From Thinopyrum elongatum (taxonomy: Eukaryota; Streptophyta; Magnoliopsida; Poales; Poaceae), in NCBI GenBank assembly GCA_011799875.1, contig CM022302.1:55346854-55410853 (forward strand): DNA of 64,000 nucleotides, read 5' to 3'. A model generated the notes under the pieces. That model made no database searches. It saw only the letters and a program-made list of their open reading frames with translations, and had not been told where the DNA came from. The position numbers and the translations under genes were made by a program. Positions 12,392 through 23,900 of this stretch are shown here, piece by piece. Position 1 is the stretch's first letter; each line of letters begins with the position of its first letter.

Positions 12392-12824
12392 GGGGGCGAA
12401 GGTGGTATGTATTTTGGTTGGCGACCATAGCAGTAGCGCAGGTAACCAATGCGCGCTACTTCTATGGTCGCTAGCCAAAATATCTACTGCTAAGTTCTAC
12501 TACCTATAGCGCGGGGTGGCAAAACACGCTACTTGTAAAAGTGTACACATTGAAGAAATAGTAGTAGCGCGTTTCTTTCAACAGGCGCTATAGACCCTAA
12601 AGTAACAGTAGCGCTGGGTAGACGACCGGCGTTGCTAATTTTTATTGATCAGGTGGTGTGGTGTGGCACATTTACCAGTAGCGTGCTCCAAGGAAACCAG
12701 CGCTGCTGCTAATGTATACCAGTAGCGCTCTTTCTACCCAGCGCTACTACTAAATACTAGTAGCGTGGGGGCATAAACAAACGCTACTGGTAAACTTCTA
12801 TCTATAAGCATTTTCCTAGTAGCG
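12392..12824. mobile_element. right end of a CACTA DNA transposon
   Basis: The segment is packed with short direct and inverted copies of AGTAGCGC / GCGCTACT (near 12434, 12451, 12562, 12607, 12675, 12723, 12742). This is typical of CACTA subterminal regions. It ends TTTTCCTAGTAGCG at 12811-12824, the reverse complement of a CACTACTAGGAAAA tip with the terminal TG read as CG. The LARD sits inside this element. Beyond the tip the sequence switches at once to a satellite array, so the CACTA element had inserted into that array. No transposase is visible. Confidence 0.65.
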
Positions 12825-13255
12825 CTCCCACTCGGAGGCATAGCCACAAGCCAGTCCTCGCCTAAGTTAAAAACCCACTCCGAGTGAGAGCATCCCTCCG
12901 ACTCGGGGGCTTAGCCGCGAGCCAGTCCTCGCCTAAGTTAAAAATCCACTCTGAGTAAGAGCATCCATCCCACTCGGGGGCTTAGCCGCGAGCCAGTCCT
13001 CGCCTAAGTTAAAAAACTACTCCGAGTGAGAGCATCCCTCCCACTCGGGGGCTTAGCCGCGAGCCACTCCTCGCCTAAGTTAAAAATCCACTCCGAGTGA
13101 GAGCATCCCTCCCACTCGGGGGCTTAGCCGTGAGCCAGTCCTCGCCTAAGTTAAAAATCTACTCCGAGTGAGAGCATCCCTCCCACTCGGGGGCTTAGCC
13201 GTGAGCCAGCCCTCGCCTAAGTTAAAAGTCTACTTCGAGTGAAACATCACTCTCA
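12825..13255. repeat. 71-bp satellite array, short block (6 units)
   Basis: Units start with (C)CACTCGGGGGCTTAGCC at 12829, 12900, 12971, 13042, 13113 and 13184, giving a 71-bp period. The first four units match the start of the array at 19342 almost base for base. The same repeat type in element A lies upstream of the antisense gene, in the variable 3' region where Tat elements are known to carry tandem repeats. Confidence 0.85.
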
Positions 13256-13347
13256 TTCGAAGGCTCAATTGCAAACCAGACAGTATAAATTATGCAAGCA
13301 GCTGGAAAGCAATATTCAGATAAATCCATCAAGTTTAGCAACGTAAG
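13256..13347. mobile_element. short piece of Tat element 3' region beside the array
   Basis: The segment matches 20757-20846 of element A (CATTCGAAGGCT, AAGCAGCTGGAAAGCA, ATAAATCCATCAAGTT) with several substitutions, then stops at 13347. It shows that the short array comes from the same kind of element as the long one, but from a diverged copy. Confidence 0.7.
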
Positions 13348-13490
13348 TGTAACGCCCGGATAATTATGCTACAGTGAACCTCTGCTAATGATGCCACGTC
13401 ACCTCCGTTACAGTTGCAAATCTCGCGTTAGTTCGAAACCGGTTCGAATTCAAATTTGAATTTTTGTCAAACGTCAAAAAATTTCAATTT
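13348..13490 (+). mobile_element. first 143 bp of an LTR, broken off at the duplication junction
   Basis: TGTAACGCCCGGATAATT starts abruptly after GTAAG (13343-13347, a possible target duplication). The style matches the start of a Triticeae gypsy LTR. After 143 bp it runs straight into the duplicated copy of the LARD interior (GGAGTTGCTAC, 13492), with no LTR end, PBS or partner. The family is not assigned. Confidence 0.5.
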
Positions 13491-14760
13491 AGGAGTTGCT
13501 ACTTTCTTCTTATCGACACCCTCTCATGCTCTGAGCTCCTTTTCAGCCGTCTTGAGTCGGGGTGAGTTACTCCAATAATGTCCCAGATCTGAGTTGTAAA
13601 GACCGTTTGGTGGCTACTGGTTTATTTGTCGGTTATCCAAGGGTTTAGACGATCGATTCCTACAGCTAAACTTGTAAGGTAATATGCCTGCTGGAATATC
13701 GCACCTGGCAACCATATGGTCACACGGAGAACAAGACACATAAGGCCAAGTTCTGTCAGCAAAGGTCCAGGCAAAGATAATTATAATGAAAAGAGCATGG
13801 TTGGCCAAACAGGTATGGTAATGGTACAAATACTTTGGACAGTCTGGTCGGTACCAGTCACCATGGGTACACACCCATGGGGTCTATTCCATTTGCAAGG
13901 ACCCTATACCGAGGACAACCCTCCCAGCCAACCAGATATGCTCAGAATTGTCAGAAGAGGGTAACCAAGCTGGTCAGGTAAGCCGAAAGATTAACTCAGC
14001 AGTTCAACTTCAGTAACCATGTTAAAGTATTACACAGCCTACCATCCATATAGAGGTACCGCAAACTGAGTAATCAGAGGACGATGACAGTCTCGAAGCA
14101 TGTGTCTACAGATGGGGAATCAGTTAAAGACTAACCGTCCATGAACAAGATTCTGTGCTAGGACTCCTGTCAGTCAAGTATCAGGATAATATCACCGTAC
14201 ACCTTTGGCGGGTCACGACAGGTGACAGTCAAATATTTGGTAGGAGCCTATACCAAGACAGTGAAGATACCCAGATGACTCAGCAGACCGTGCGAGAAGC
14301 AGATTCCGCCAGGAGGTAGGTACGATTCACAACTGTTATGAGCCTGGAGGATACACACCATTTGAAGTCAACCAATGCAATGAGTAAAGAGTTTGTCCAC
14401 CAAGAGAATTTGTTCGAACTCAGTGAACGATCGTTCGTATTGGACACCGTGACGACATGTCCATGAGGAACGACCCTCGGACTACGAGCAGAGGCACATA
14501 GTTTGGTCAGGATAACTTATTGCCCCAGACAAGATAGCAGACAAAAAAGGATCAGAGTCAGAGTAACATGAGGGTAATATTTGCCAGAAAAAGGGTCCAT
14601 GAACAACCACCCCGAGCAGGCAGTCAGTCATATGAAACTCTGGAGCATTATACAAAGGTTAAAAGGAAACCCGAGTTGGAAACGGTTTCCTCAAGAGGAA
14701 TAGTGTTTGATCCCTGAGCAACCAAATCTCGAGGACGAGATTTCTTTAAGGGGGTAGGTT

Positions 14761-17700
14761 TGTAACACCATGGATTTGCCCATTTTCTTTTTTTTTGATT
14801 TTGGTCCGGATTCGCTTTTTGCGGCTCAGTAGTCTTGCAACCTGAGGGATCACCCTTGATTCATCTTCCAGAGTGCTGCCAACTTCAAAACATTCCAAGA
14901 CTTGTCATTCCATCTTTGACCAATCCTAATATTCTTTTCTTGGGAATATTCCTTTTTCTATTAAAGGAATAACCCTGTTGCTGGGTTGTGAGAGAACCCA
15001 CATTTCACCATCACAAAATCCCAAATATATCTACTATAATTGTTTGGGTCATATATCCACAAATATGTTAAACCCTTCCTTGACATGTTAAAAATACTCA
15101 CAAAATTCCTTTTCTGATTCTGCCCCAGTCGACAGTTTGTGAGCAAGTACCCTTAAATTGTCTTCTTGCTCTCAAACTTTTGTGAACTCTTTCCTACCAT
15201 ATCATTGCCACATGCCAAAATTAAATTTTATTGGAATAATCTCTCTGGCTAATTTCCAAAGTTTCTGGGCAACTGCAATCTTTGTAGACAAGTGCTAGCT
15301 AGAGTAGTATCCGAAAACTTGAAATTTTGCAAGTATCTTCATATTCTCAAATAATGACTCTCCACCAAATTCAATCTTATCCAATCATCTATGTGAGCAC
15401 AACATTAAATCTTTTTTTCTGGTCATATTTTCACATGTGAAGCAACTATATTATATTGCTCCATAATTGTTGAAAATTTACCAAGCATTCTAATACCCAA
15501 TAACCAATCTCCACAAAATTTGGGTCACTTCATCTTCCCATTAATTCCCTAAATGTTCTAAGATTCTTCGGTCAGAGAGGATAGCTGTGAAGGAAGTACC
15601 AATTTGGCTTGTCCAAATGGCATGAAATTTTTATGGCACTCTCATATGACCAAATCATCATCATTTGTCCAATTTCAGCTCAAGTTGCTACTCTATGTGA
15701 GTGGCACATCAAAATCTAGTTTCTGGACCAGATTGGTCAGTTGCAAAGCAACCATATCAAATCTTGGTCCATTTCCCTCAAAACTCCACAAGATTGTAGC
15801 CTTCTACCCTAAAACACCCCAGACATCTTAAATTGTTCTTATCAACTTCCTGTGGATCACAGTTGGGTGGTCAAGTCTGCTACAGCCAAGTTGCAGTGAA
15901 GCATCACATCCACTATTGGCCTCTTTTGATGAACTATCACTTCATAGGGGCCCTTCCATGGATGTATTTTGTGTTGGACATGACTTGGCTTGCCAGGGTG
16001 CATCGCATGCGCCAGTGCACGCGGTGACCACGCTGCGGCATGTCAGCCAGCGCGCTCTGGCGATGGAACCCTTCGGCCTCGTCGCGTTCCTCCTCTCCCT
16101 CGCCACCTAACCATGTCCAGCAGTTCCCTCGACCTCTTCTTCGCTCTAGAACCGTCTCCCCCTCAGGATTCCCTCCTCACGCCACGCGATCACCGTCGCT
16201 GTTCTGCTCGTGACGCCGTCGTCGTTTTCCTCCAATCTCATCCACTTCAAGCTCCAGAAGGTCCTACGAGCTCCTCCACTGTCCCTGAGCCTTGCCGACA
16301 TCTCCCCCTCCTGCCGCGTGTCCCCGGAGCACCAGTGCGAGGATGAGCTCGCCACGGTCGCCGTCCTCATCACCTCACCCGTCCCGGCTATAAATAGCCA
16401 AGGCAAGAGCCTCTCTGAGACCACACTACCCAAGAGCTCCCCCCTCGCTCCTCTACCCCTCCCCAGCCACTCGCCTGAGCTCCCGGCCCTTCCTGCCCGC
16501 CATTGCCGCCTTGGTCGCCGGCGGTCGCGCGTCTAAATTCGGGCAGGCCTGCGTCCTCTCCTCTTCTTTCCTCCACCAGAGAGACCTCCAGTACCAACCA
16601 AATCTTTGGCACACTCTTTTCTCCTCTCAGGCGACCCCTGGATGCAAGTCCGACGTCGCCTGTCGCCGGCCTGCCATGGCCCCGCTCCGCGCTCGCCTCG
16701 GTCCACCAGGGCCCGTGACCTCCACCGTCGGGTGCGGCTTCTCCTGCTGAGCTCGTATAGGTCAAGCAAGGCGGGGGACAGCTGGAGCTGGCCGGACAAG
16801 CACCCGTGTCGGCGGCCTCCTGTGTTCTATGTGCGAGCGATGGGGAGAAGAAGAAGGGGGTAGGAGGAGAGAGTTGAGCAGCGCGTGGACCCCGCGGCCC
16901 CACCCGTCAGTGGCACAAGGCCCGGCCCGTGCCTCCCAGCTTGAAGTAAGTGGAAGCGCATTCGCGCTAGTACGTTTTCCCGTACTGAATGCGTATTTTG
17001 GTGCGGCTTAAGCCAAGAATGCGCTTTCCTATTCTGGAAAGCGGTATTTGACCAAATACGTTTTCTGTTTCTCTAGTCAAGGGCTTATTTGTGGATTAAT
17101 TTTTATAGATAGGTCCGTGGCAGTCAAACACTCATAGTTTTTTGCTCACAACTCCGATTGAGGTGATTCCAAATCCCACGTCTTCATCTCATTGAGCCTG
17201 TTTCGATGGAGTCTTTTCATAATGTTTACACACTGTGGAAATGACCATTTTGCCCTTGCCATAAACAGCCCCCTTCGAGCGAAAACTGTTTCCGGCAATC
17301 ATTTCTGCGGACTTCCNNNNNNNNNNNNNNNNNNNNNNNNNGCACTTCTTCCCGATGACTCCTTCATCCCCAGGCAAGCCACAAATCTCATCTGCATCAT
17401 CGCATTGCAATGTCATAGTTTAACTATTTACTTTATCAGCAAGTCTGAGTTACTTGTGAAGTGGATTGGATTATGCAATGTTGGAGTTAATTCTCGGATA
17501 GGTGACTCCCACATTGAGTACCGGATTGTTAGTTACCAGTAGTTTACCCACTTGTTGATACTACGATGTTGAGATCACTGTCTATGATTATTTTGGAGTT
17601 CATCCGGCAGTTCGTAGAGATGATTTAGTAGCAGTGGCTTAACCATACTGGTTATCAGAGTGTCAGCCATGACAGAAATATTATTCGGGGATTAGATATT

Positions 17701-18910
17701 TCATGATTGACCTTGAGTCACCTGTCCGGACTTATCTGTGCAGCCACATTTGCAGGTATGGGACGGCCTTGACTTGGTCTGATCACGTGCTCTTTCACCG
17801 GTACCGCCCGACAGGGAAGGTTATGCGTGCGCCCTACCCTGGCCCGGTAGGCGGCGATAACCTTGTGAGCCCAGTTGAGTTATTTGGATCCAAGTCCCCA
17901 TTTGGGACAATTTAGTTTGGCCATGACGGTGGCAGGTGTCACGAGGTGACACAGGGGCCACCCAGGGTAGGACTCCGGGGGAGTGTGAATGCCGGTGGTA
18001 CGATGGGAGAGTCACGGGTCAGGCGGGTTTCGTTGGAGCAACGCTGGTCCACCCGAATGGGATCACGAGGTCAGTGCTCCATGGTGTGGGTAAAGTGCGC
18101 AACCTCTACAGAGTGTAAAATCTATTCAAATAGCCGTGTCCATGGTATTGGACAGTCCGACCAGACCTCACTAGATGGTTAACCATAGTAGTGATGATAA
18201 TGGAAAACTCGTCGTAAGATCAGAAGTACTTGGTGGATCGTGAGTATTCTGAGGGTTGTGAGACAACCTGGAAGAGAGTAAGTTTGTCGGACTTGTGGTA
18301 CAGATGGTATCAGGTATATGATATGTCAGCCATGGGATGGAAATGGGATGAGTGGTCATATGACCACATGATTGGGGCTGGACTTGGCTCAGGTTCGGAT
18401 TGGACCCTGAGATTATTTGGAGTACAAATTAAATATGCTTTACCTACTACATTTACTTCAGAGTTATCTTGCTGGATAACCCTGCTTGTTAATCTTGACA
18501 AGCTATGATGTTGTCTTGCCTTTAATGTTGATGTGTGTTGTGAGCTTGCGAGTACATTCAAAGTACTCACCTGGCGTGTCATGCCAGTTTGCAGGTCATG
18601 CCGAGATTGCTTGTTTGTCAAGGATCCCGAGTTTGTGACCTAGGATACGCGTTCTAGCCAGAGTCCTTACGGAGTGGAGTCCATCGCCGTCGTTGTATTC
18701 CGCTGCCGAGAGAGTTACTCCGCTGTTAGCATAGAGCTATCCCAAGCAGGCGTAGTGTCGCCGTGCCGATGTAAACCTTGTACCTTTTTGTAACCATATC
18801 CATTGTAATAAAGAGCTGATTTGTCCACGAAAACAGTGCCGTATTCTAGAGGACTTGTCCCTGGGCTGGAATACGGGGCGTTCCGGTTTACTCTGAGCCA
18901 GGGTGCCACA
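14761..18910 (+). repeat. duplicated LARD LTR with indels and an N gap
   Basis: It corresponds to 8202-12386, with the same TGTAACACC start and GCCACA end. It is 4150 bp including 25 N. TATAAATAG is kept at 16389-16397. It has no PBS after it and no partner LTR, and what follows (GAGGGGGGGCGAAGG) is the first copy's flank with one base missing. Confidence 0.85.
17317..17341. other. assembly gap, 25 N
   Basis: The flanks read ACTTCC-N-GCACTTCTT, while the first copy reads ACTTTCCGCACTTCTT at about 10809. The two sides therefore abut, and no real sequence is missing except one T. The run is a fixed-length placeholder. Confidence 0.95.
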
Positions 18911-19336
18911 GAGGGGGGGCGAAGGTGGTATGTATTTTGGTTGGCGACCATAGCAGTAGCGCAGGTAACCAATGGCGCTACTTTATGGTCGCTAGCCAAA
19001 ATATCTACTGCTAAGTTCTACTACCTATAGCGCGGGGTGGCAAAACACGCTACTTGTAAAAGTGTACACATTGAAGAAATAGTAGTAGCGCGTTTCTTTC
19101 AACAGGCGCTATACTAAGAACAGTAAGTAGCGCTGGGTAGACGACCGGCGTTGCTAATTTTTATTGATCAGGTGGTGTGGTGTGGCACTTACCAGTAGCG
19201 TGCTCCAAGGCCAGCGCTGCTGCTAATGTATAAGTAGCGCTCTTTCTACCCAGCGCTACTACTAAATACTAGTAGCGTGGGGGCATAAACAAACGCTACT
19301 GGTAAACTTCTATCTATAAGCATTTTCCTAGTAGCG
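18911..19336. mobile_element. duplicated CACTA right end
   Basis: This is the same AGTAGCGC-rich sequence as 12392-12824 with small losses, ending CCTAGTAGCG at 19327-19336. It belongs to the duplicated block. Confidence 0.65.
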
Positions 19337-20756
19337 CTCCCCACTCGGAGGCATAGCCACAAGCCAGTCCTCGCCTAAGTTAAAAACCCACTCCGAGTGA
19401 GAGCATCCCTCCGACTCGGGGGCTTAGCCGCGAGCCAGTCCTCGCCTAAGTTAAAATCCACTCTGAGTAAGAGCATCCATCCCACTCGGGGGCTTAGCCG
19501 CGAGCCAGTCCTCGCCTAAGTTAAAAAACTACTCCGAGTGAGAGCATCCCTCCCACTCGGGGGCTTAGCCGCGAGCCAGTCCTCGCCTAAGTTAAGAATC
19601 CACTCCGAGTGAGAGCATCCCTCCCACTCGGGGGCTTAGCCGCGAGCCAGTCCTCGCCTAAGTTAAAAATCCACTCCGAGTGAGAGCATCCCTCGCACTC
19701 TGGGGCTTAGCCGCGAGCCAGTCCTCGCCTAAGTTAAAAATCCACTCCGAGTGAGAGCATCCCTCCCACTCGGAGGCTTAGCCACGAGCCAGTCCTCGAC
19801 TAAGTTAAAGACCCAGTCCGAGTGAGAGCATCCCTCCCACTCGGAGGCTTAGCTGCGAGCTAGTCCTTGCCTAAGTTAAAAATCTACTCCGAGTGAGAGC
19901 ATCCTCCCACTCGGGGGCTTAGCCGCCAGCCAGCCCTCGTCTAAGTTAAGAAACTACTCCGAGTGAGAGCAGCCCTCTCACTCGGGGGCTTAGCCGCGAG
20001 CCAGCCCTTGCCTAAGTTAAAAAACTACTCCGAGTGATAGCATCCCTCTCACTCGGGGGCTTACCCGCGAGCCAGTTATCGCCTAAATTAAAATCTACTC
20101 TGAGTGAGAGCATCCCTCCCACTCGGGGGCTTAGCCGCGATCCAGTCCTCGCCTAAGTTAAGAATCCACTCCGAGTGAGAGCATCCCTCCGACTCAGGGG
20201 CTTAGCCGCGAGCCAGTGCTCGCCTAAGCTAAAAATCCACTCCGAGTGAGAGCATCCCTCGCACTCTGGGGCTTAGCCGCGAGCCAGTCCTCGCCTAAGT
20301 TAAAAATCCACTCCGAGTGAGAGCATCCCTCCCACTCGGAGGCTTAGCCATGAGCCAATCCTCGACTAAGTTAAAAACCCAGTCCGAGTGAGAGCATCCC
20401 TCCCACTCGGGGGCTTAGCTGCGAGCAAATCCTTGCCTAAGTTAAAAATCTACTCCGAGTGAGAGCATCCACCCACTCGGGGGCTTAGCCGCCAGCCAGC
20501 CCTCGTCTAAGTTAAGAAACTACTCCGAGTGAGAGCATCCCTCTCACTCGGGGGCTTAGCCGCGAGCCAGCCCTCGCCTAAGTTAAAAAACTACTCCGAG
20601 TGATAGCATCCCTCTCACTCGGGGGCTTACCCGCGAGCCAGTTATCGCCGAAATTAAAATCTACTCCGAGTGAGGGTATCCCTCCCACTCGGGGGCTTAG
20701 CCATGAGCTAGCCCTCACCTAAGTTAAAAGTCTACTTTGAGTGAAACATCACTCTC
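19337..20756. repeat. 71-bp satellite array, about 20 units
   Basis: Each unit holds CACTCGGGGGCTTAGCCGCG, AGCCAGTCCTCGCCTAAGTT and CCACTCCGAGTGAGAGCATC. From 19342 to 20756 there are about 20 units with a 71-bp period. Variant units recur in the same order: the unit with CCTCGCACTCTGGGG occurs at 19691 and again at 20257, a distance of 566 bp or eight units. The array lies in element A between the expected end of pol and the antisense gene. It has no coding frame. Confidence 0.9.
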
Positions 20757-20943
20757 ATTCGAAGGCTTAGTTGCAAACCCATCGGTATAAATTATGGAAG
20801 CAGCTGGAAAGCATTATTCTGATAAATCCATCAAGTTCAGAAAGGCAAGCAAAAGTACTCGGGAAGCAAACCCAAAGAGCTTAACGGTTACAAGACCACT
20901 CGGCATTCCGAGGCAAATGAGTGTGAATCAAAAAGTTTTTCCT

Positions 20944-23900
20944 TCACACGCTGGGTGGACTCGCTGGCTCAACGAAGGTGTCTAGGTCAATGCCGTCAGC
21001 TATCCGAGTGGCGGCTTCGATGAAGGTCTCCATGAAATCTTCAAACTGGAGCTTCTTCGTATTGGCCACTTGAAGAGCCTTCAGCTTGTCTTCCTTGGCA
21101 TCCTTGCAATGGACACGAACAAATGAGAGCGTCATGTCAACTCCGCAGCGAGCAGCAGATTTCTTCCACTCCTACACTCGACTTGGGACCTCATTGAGTC
21201 GAGTCATTATAAACTCGAGATTAGTCTAGAGCGTATCCTCAGGCCACAGTTTTTATCTATCTTTGCCAGCGCGGCCTTCAGACGAGTGATATACCCTCGG
21301 ACGTCTTCAAGACAAGCTTCGAGTCGCAGCATGTTCAGAGCCACTGCGTCCTTTACAAGCGACTTGGTGGGATCTAGATCTGTCTCGATCTAATCAGTCT
21401 CCTCCTCAAAGTTCCGATATAATTCTACACAAGAGAGAAAGGAAAAGCTGCTATGCCGTCACTTTTAAAAGTTCGCAGAGATTCACTCGACCAAAGAAAG
21501 GTACCTTCAAGCATATCATACATCTTCTTCGTGAAACCTCCAAGATATTTTTCCAGCGCATCCCTCTTCTGGGTGATCTGGTCTACTTTGCCGTTCAGAG
21601 CTGTCTTCTCAGACTCAAAGGAATTCGCTTGATCTTCCATTTTCTTGGCGCACTCGGCCCGTTCTTTCTTAAGGTCTTCGACAACAGTCTTCAGTGATGC
21701 ATTTTCTTCTTCTAGCTTTCCGACTGAAGCCAATTTTGCTTCAGCGGCTTTGGTCTTCTCCTTAGCCACCTACTGGGCTCTTGCGAGTTCTTCGTCCTTC
21801 TTTTCCAAGGCCTGCTTCATGGTGTCTAAAGAAATAACATTCTTGAGTCGTGCTTGAAGTTGACGGTTTTCATTACGCACATCTGTTCGAGTGAAACTAC
21901 TCGGCTCAAAGGACGGAGAGGAAGAATAACAGTGTTCTCAGTCGACAAGATTTACCTCCTAGAGTCTTCTCCTCTGTCTGACCATGTTCCAAGTTCCTCT
22001 TCGCTAGCACCAAGTACAGAGATTGTTGGATCTTCTCCTTCTCTAGAGCAGCATATTGAGCCCCGAGATCACAAGTTTTCTAAGATCAGCAAAGAAACAA
22101 TTCAGTTGACAATTACCAAGATTTCCAAGTATTCCTCCACTTCCGAGTGGAAAGAAGCAAATTCAGTCGCTACAAGCAAATGGTTCTAAGACCCCCGCCG
22201 AATCAAACACTCGACAGCGGTCTCGGGGACTACACAAAGTGGGTGCACTCAGCGTGCCCCCATGGATTCATTCCCACTCGACACAACCTGACTGGCCCGG
22301 GTGGAGAGTAAAAAAAATGTGTTCACTAAGACCCCCGCCGAATCAGACATTCGACGGCGGTCTCGGGGACTACACCTAGTGGGTGCACTCAGCATGCCCC
22401 CACTGGATCTGTTTCCATTTGGTACAGCTTGGCCGGCCCAAATGAAGAGCTACAGAAAAAGCGTTCAAAGACCCCCGCTGAATCAGACATTCGACGGCGG
22501 TCTCGGGGACTACACCCAATGGGTGCACTCAGCGTGCCCCCACTAGATCAATTTCCCCACTCGGCATGGCCTGACTGGTCCGAGTGGAAGAGCTTCAAAC
22601 CTAAAAACTACAGAGTGAATGCCACTATTTTACGTCAAAAGAAAACACCCAGTGGGTGTACAGAATCAATACAGAATAAACCCAATCGGAAATCAACTTA
22701 CGATCGCACTTACTCGGACATTCGCCTTGAGAGACGCGCTGGCGTCATAAGCCAGCTTGTTGCCTTCATACATTTCCTTTAAACACTGCATCATAAGATC
22801 GGCTTGAATCATGGCTTCCTTGCTGGCCCCAGTCTGGTCTTCAGGGACGTGGTGCAGAGTGATCACAGTCGACGCGGGAGTCATTGACGTAGTCGGAAGG
22901 ATTGGCAGTTGAGTTTGGCCTGTAGGTCCTGAAGCTGGAAGGGTCGAAACCAAAGGCAAGGTGGTTGACGGCGGGGCAGTAGTGATGGTACCAATGCCAG
23001 ACGAACCACCTGGCTCCTGAGGTGCAGGTGGCGCATGAGGTGTTCGGATCGACGGCACTCTTCGAGCAAGGCCTCGGGGAGCCGCCGAGGTCATACCTGC
23101 ATCACCTGCGTCCTTCTGAGGCTCGTCTTCACCATCATCAGCCAGATGGATGATGTCTATTGGCACTGCAACCACTCAACAATGGCAACCATTCAATTGT
23201 AGAATGAACCACTGAAGCAAAACAGTGTGAAAAGCTTGGGGTACCTCGCTGAGAAGTGGCCGCATCCGCAGTATCCACCTCCATGTGGTCCTCGTCAACT
23301 TGCATAGGCGATGTTACTGAAGTAGCAGCTCTGGCACAATTCTCACTCAGTCAACAAAAGCATGAAGGTCTGCAGCAATAAGATAGAAAGTGAAAAGGAA
23401 TAGCACTCATGTTGAAATAATGGGCACAATAACCTTTATCCTAGGCAAGGCCTTCTGAGGCTTCGGTGGAGCAGTCTTGGCTTGCTTTGCAGTTTTCTCA
23501 GTCGGGTATGGAGTTGGCGTCCGAGTGTGCTTTGGGTTCCTGACACTTGACACCGCGGCCGTGCCCTGGCTGGACGCCAGATCTTGAGTTTGTTTGGTAC
23601 AACACTCGATGCGTGGTGGTGACTCGACCTCTTCGTTGTCATCAGAGTCATCACTGTCGTCCTCACTATCGTTAGCATAATCAATATCAGCACTTCTGCC
23701 CTCGCTTTCCACCCCTTCATTGAGTTGTTCCCCGTTCGACACAAGCGATTACATCTTTGTGAATACCTGCAGAGCACAAACATCAAAGTTAGTCGGTATT
23801 CAGTTCAGTCGCATACCGAAAACTGAAGGTAATACACTCAACAAGTTATGTCTAACCTCTCCTGGAAGATGCTTGGAGTCAAAAGTCTGAATTCGTTTGG

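Larger units (their letters stand above)
13491..19336 (+). repeat. head-to-tail second copy of 6892-12824 (probable assembly duplicate)
   Basis: The block repeats, in order, the 3' part of the LARD interior, the polypurine tract, the whole 3' LTR, the CACTA end and the edge of the satellite array. It is 5846 bp including 25 N, against 5933 bp in the first copy, so about 112 bases are missing. Differences are mostly lost single bases or short runs with few substitutions, densest in 13600-16800; long stretches elsewhere are identical (for example 17703-17915 against 11177-11389). This pattern fits uncorrected long-read consensus more than evolution. It should not be counted as a second insertion. 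Confidence 0.85.

Noticed and set aside
17192..17542. Frames running across the N gap
   Set aside because: They include unknown bases and lie in a non-coding LTR.
13491..19336. A second LARD insertion or solo LTR
   Set aside because: The flanks are the same as in the first copy, including the CACTA end and array, and the differences are mainly missing bases. It is a duplicate of one insertion.
12825..20756. Regular short repeats that could suggest a CRISPR array
   Set aside because: The 71-bp units are contiguous with no unique spacers, and the genome is clearly a plant. It is a retrotransposon-derived satellite.
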